7,866 nt of DNA from Opitutaceae bacterium (GTDB lineage Bacteria > Verrucomicrobiota > Verrucomicrobiia > Opitutales > Opitutaceae), in NCBI GenBank assembly GCA_023265535.1, contig JAHFTI010000181.1, positions 1 through 7,866 of the forward strand, read 5' to 3'. Shown here one piece after another: positions 6,134 through 7,866 of this stretch. The position numbers were made by a program, and so were the translations under genes. How positions within the stretch are numbered: the first letter of the stretch is position 1; each line of letters opens with the position of its first letter. The notes below the pieces were generated by a model. It did no database searches. It was not told the origin of the DNA and worked only from the letters and a program-made list of their open reading frames with translations.

Positions 6134-7249
6134 ATGCCTCGCCGCCTCACCATCACCCTGCTCCTCCTCTGCCTCGGCTCGTCCGGGGCCGGTGCCGCCG
6201 AGCTGTATCTGAAAAGTGGTGACAAGCTCAGCGGGGTGCTGCTGCGGCGCGACGCGGGCCGGGTGTTCCTGAAACACCCGCTCCTCGGCGAAATCAGCCT
6301 CCCGGAGTCGGAGCTCGTGCGCGTGCAGGAGGATCCGCCCACCGGGCCCGGTGCACCCGCGGCTCTCGCCTCCGCCCTGGGCGCCCCTGCTCACGCTGCA
6401 GCCTCCGCACCCGGCCAGCCCGCACCCAAGGCCACCGCGGCCTCCGACAAGGCGCTTGCCGCGGCCGCCGCCCAGGCCAAGGCCTCCAGGGAGGACGACG
6501 ACGAGGCGCCCGTCTACAGCACCTGGCTGAAGGGCTGGAAGCGCGTCATGGCCGACGCCAAGGGCACCCTCGAGCTCGGCTACCAGGAACAGGACGGCCG
6601 CAGGAACACCAGCAACCTGTCCTTCCGAGCCAGCGCCGAATACACGAATCTCCCCGACAACTACCGCTTCGACTGGCGCTACTACTACGGCGACTACAAC
6701 GACGTCGTGCAGACCGACAAGAAGGACTGGAGCTTCCGCTGGAGGCACGACCTCAACAAGCGCATCTTCACGCAGACCATCACCACCTACGCCAGCGACC
6801 GCATCAAGAACATCGACATCAACCTCGAGCAGAGCGCGGGCATGGGTTACGCGGCCCTCAACACGAACCGACAGAAGTTCAACGTAGGCGCCGGCCTCGT
6901 CGGGCAGCACCGCATCATCCTCGAGCAGGACACCGGCCTCATAGCCCTGGGGGAGCTCTTCGAGGACTACACGCGCAGGATCAACAAGCGCTTCAGCATC
7001 CGCCAGGAAGCGCGCGTGCAATACTCACCGACCCACCGGGCCAGCTACACCACGCTCAACGGCCAGTTGGTTCGCTCCAATGCGGAGGTGGACAACTACC
7101 GCTACCGCTTCAACGCCTCCCTCGAGGGCAAGATCACGGAGAAAATCTCCCTGAATCTCCGCTTCGAATACGAGTTCGACAACACCGTCGTCGAGTCCGA
7201 CCTGAAGTCCGACCGTCGCGTGTCGACCACGCTCGGCTACACCTTCTGA
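6134..7249 (+). CDS. DUF481-like outer-membrane beta-barrel protein with N-terminal small beta domain
   Basis: This is a 371-residue exported protein, probably embedded in the outer membrane; its substrate or role is unknown. A signal peptide (MPRRLTITLLLLCLGSSGAG, cleavage near A22/E23) is followed by a short beta-rich module (about 24-66). That module reads LYLKSGDKLSGVLL...VFLKHPLLGEISLPESEL, a pattern often found ahead of DUF481 (YdiY-like) barrels. Next comes an Ala/Pro-rich linker (about 68-125). From STWLKGW (S129) to the end, alternating strands rich in Tyr/Phe/Arg (LELGYQEQDG, YRFDWRYYYGDYND, ISLNLRFEYEFDN) finish with STTLGYTF. The terminal Phe is the usual barrel-assembly signal. 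ATG 6134 is chosen because it starts a compact leader. ATG 6098 is an alternative, adding 12 residues and having a GGGGCGA-like site upstream. The frame is open much further back but there overlaps the GH43 gene. The gene converges on ndk 66 nt away. Family assignment is by pattern, not by search. Confidence 0.75.
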   Translation: MPRRLTITLLLLCLGSSGAGAAELYLKSGDKLSGVLLRRDAGRVFLKHPLLGEISLPESELVRVQEDPPTGPGAPAALASALGAPAHAAASAPGQPAPKATAASDKALAAAAAQAKASREDDDEAPVYSTWLKGWKRVMADAKGTLELGYQEQDGRRNTSNLSFRASAEYTNLPDNYRFDWRYYYGDYNDVVQTDKKDWSFRWRHDLNKRIFTQTITTYASDRIKNIDINLEQSAGMGYAALNTNRQKFNVGAGLVGQHRIILEQDTGLIALGELFEDYTRRINKRFSIRQEARVQYSPTHRASYTTLNGQLVRSNAEVDNYRYRFNASLEGKITEKISLNLRFEYEFDNTVVESDLKSDRRVSTTLGYTF

Positions 7250-7273
7250 GGCCGGCGCCTCGCGACGCCGGCC
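7250..7273 (+). terminator. GC-rich hairpin directly after the outer-membrane protein stop
   Basis: A perfect 8-bp stem, GGCCGGCG (7250-7257) with CGCCGGCC (7266-7273), encloses an 8-nt loop and begins on the base after the TGA of the barrel protein. Its place in a convergent 66-nt gap suggests an end-of-transcript structure. No T run follows (AGCTGAAAGG), so it would be a Rho-type or 3'-stabilising hairpin rather than a classic intrinsic terminator. Confidence 0.4.
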
Positions 7274-7291
7274 AGCTGAAAGGCACGGTCA

Positions 7292-7309
7292 GGGCCGAAG
7301 CCCCGGCCC
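7292..7309 (-). terminator. Hairpin just downstream of ndk
   Basis: GGGCCG (7292-7297) pairs with CGGCCC (7304-7309) around a 6-nt loop. On the minus strand it starts 6 nt after the ndk stop codon. The following bases (TGACCGTGCCTTTC on the minus strand) are only weakly T-rich. It is plausible as the 3' structure of the ndk transcript, but a 6-bp stem in DNA of this composition could be chance. Confidence 0.3.
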
Positions 7310-7315
7310 CGCGCC

Positions 7316-7732
7316 TCAGGCGAAGACTTCCTCGGACTTGAAGAAGCGGGCGATCTCGGCGAGGCCGTTCTCGACGCTGTCGGAGGCGTGCAGGATGTTC
7401 ACCTGGTTGTCCACGCCGAAGGTGGCGCGGATCGTGCCGGGGGCGGCCTTGCGGGAATCGGTGGCGCCGAGCATCTCGCGGACGCGGGCGATCGCATTGT
7501 CGCCGCGCAGGGCCATGGCGATCACGGGGGCGGAACCCATGAACTGCTCGAGGCCGGGATAGAAGGGCTTGTCGGCGATGTGCGAATAGTGCTGGCGCAG
7601 CAGGGCGGGCGTGAGCTGGAGCATCTTGCAGGCGATGATCTCGAAGCCGGCGCTCTCGAAGCGGGCGAGGACGGTGCCGACGTGCTTCTTTTGCATGCAG
7701 TCGGGTTTGAAGATGATGAGGGTCTTTTCCAT
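7316..7732 (-). CDS. ndk: Nucleoside diphosphate kinase
   Basis: Ndk moves the gamma-phosphate of ATP to nucleoside diphosphates through a phosphohistidine intermediate, keeping NTP and dNTP pools balanced in the cytoplasm. The 138-residue product has the normal bacterial length (about 135-145). It opens with MEKTLIIFKPDCMQKKHVG (K9, P10, D11). It continues with HIADKPFYPGLEQFMGSAPV, then APGTIRATFG, and the active-site motif NILHASDSVENGLAEIARFF with the phospho-acceptor H115. The C-terminal EEVFA tail resembles proteins I associate with Verrucomicrobiota; this is memory, not a search. RATFG replaces the commoner RGDFG/RADFG, a variation outside the catalytic His. The ATG at 7730-7732 is the only sensible start, since it opens directly on the first beta strand; no strong Shine-Dalgarno precedes it. 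A terminator 57 nt upstream means the gene is probably transcribed alone from its own promoter. It converges with the barrel-protein gene. Confidence 0.97.
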   Translation of the reverse strand: MEKTLIIFKPDCMQKKHVGTVLARFESAGFEIIACKMLQLTPALLRQHYSHIADKPFYPGLEQFMGSAPVIAMALRGDNAIARVREMLGATDSRKAAPGTIRATFGVDNQVNILHASDSVENGLAEIARFFKSEEVFA

Positions 7733-7763
7733 AAACCGCCATCTTAGCGCTTTTTTCAGACGC

Positions 7764-7779
7764 GCAATTCGCGAATTGC
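7764..7779. promoter_or_regulatory. Perfect 16-bp palindrome in the ndk upstream region
   Basis: GCAATTCGCGAATTGC is its own reverse complement over all 16 bases. It lies 32-47 bp before the ndk start codon, inside the roughly 56 bp between the upstream terminator and ndk, where the ndk promoter should be. No T run follows on either side in a way that makes it a terminator. It could be a dimeric repressor operator or a 5' hairpin. A weak minus-strand promoter can be drawn with TTGCGC (plus 7762-7767) overlapping the palindrome and TAAGAT (plus 7741-7746), but its spacer is 15 bp and it would leave almost no leader. I regard the palindrome as seen and the promoter as guesswork. Confidence 0.45.
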
Positions 7780-7788
7780 CGGGAGATG

Positions 7789-7821
7789 AAAATAAAAAGG
7801 CCCGCCTGTGGGGGCGGGCCT
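7789..7821 (-). terminator. Intrinsic terminator of a minus-strand gene beyond the right edge
   Basis: A perfect 9-bp stem, AGGCCCGCC (7798-7806) with GGCGGGCCT (7813-7821), has a 6-nt loop. On the minus strand it runs straight into TTTTTATTTTC. This is a textbook Rho-independent terminator in the minus direction only; no T run follows on the plus strand. It must end a transcript entering from the right edge. A minus-strand frame open from the edge stops at TAA 7827-7829, 6 nt before the stem (last residues AGTHSAP). This may be that gene's C-terminus, but 12 codons are too few to identify it. Confidence 0.85.
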
Positions 7822-7866
7822 CGGGATTAGGGGGCTGAATGGGTGCCGGCTCTCACCGGGCGACCC

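Noticed and set aside
6119..7021. 300-codon minus-strand open frame opposite the outer-membrane protein gene
   Set aside because: It shows the same antisense composition effect (Val/Glu/Gly-rich). The plus-strand product has a signal peptide and barrel pattern, while this one has none.
7134..7742. 202-codon minus-strand frame overlapping ndk
   Set aside because: It is an Arg/His/Pro-rich out-of-frame shadow of ndk, whose own frame carries every catalytic motif.
1..7866. Mobile elements, CRISPR arrays, tRNA or rRNA genes and defence systems
   Set aside because: I looked for transposase motifs, terminal inverted repeats, spaced direct repeats, cloverleaf or T-arm patterns and toxin-antitoxin-like small gene pairs. 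None is supported, and the gene content is that of ordinary chromosomal DNA.

Overview
The window is a dense, GC-rich stretch of bacterial chromosome. It holds the end of a chemotaxis operon, an exported plant-polysaccharide hydrolase, a predicted outer-membrane protein and, on the opposite strand, nucleoside diphosphate kinase. All eight protein genes look intact except the first, which is cut by the left edge. I see no mobile element, CRISPR array, tRNA or rRNA. The organism is Gram-negative by inference, because the 6134-7249 product has a signal peptide and a beta-barrel-like C-terminus ending in Phe. High GC, starts without clear Shine-Dalgarno sequences, a GH43 enzyme and the style of the Ndk protein suggest Verrucomicrobiota, perhaps near Opitutaceae. 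That assignment is from memory of families and is not proven by the sequence.

Bases 3-4046 (+ strand) read as one transcription unit: cheW (5' end missing), cheR, cheD, cheB and a soluble receiver-histidine kinase hybrid. The genes overlap or sit at most about 14 nt apart: cheW/cheR overlap 13 nt or are 14 nt apart depending on start, cheR-cheD are 10 nt apart, cheD/cheB overlap 8 nt, and cheB/kinase share an ATGA. CheW couples receptors to CheA. CheR methylates and CheB demethylates/deamidates receptor glutamates, and CheD deamidates receptor glutamines. Together they form an adaptation module with CheD, unlike the CheD-less enteric pathway. CheA, CheY, CheC and receptors are not in view. 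The terminal kinase has a receiver in front of a complete HisKA/HATPase core and no membrane segment, so it probably takes its input by phosphotransfer or protein contact.

Bases 4143-5903 encode a secreted GH43 beta-xylosidase/alpha-arabinofuranosidase-like enzyme with a C-terminal beta-sandwich domain. A 230-nt gap with potential GC-rich alternative hairpins leads to a DUF481-like predicted outer-membrane protein (6134-7249). A convergent 66-nt gap with two GC hairpins separates it from ndk (7316-7732, minus). Upstream of ndk, a strong intrinsic terminator (7789-7821, minus) ends an unseen neighbouring gene. That leaves only about 56 bp for an ndk promoter, and this stretch contains a perfect 16-bp palindrome.

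Most of the window is ordinary in gene content. The points most worth a second look are the extra residue in the kinase's receiver domain at the normally invariant Lys-Pro, the ndk upstream palindrome, and the lack of Shine-Dalgarno sequences throughout.
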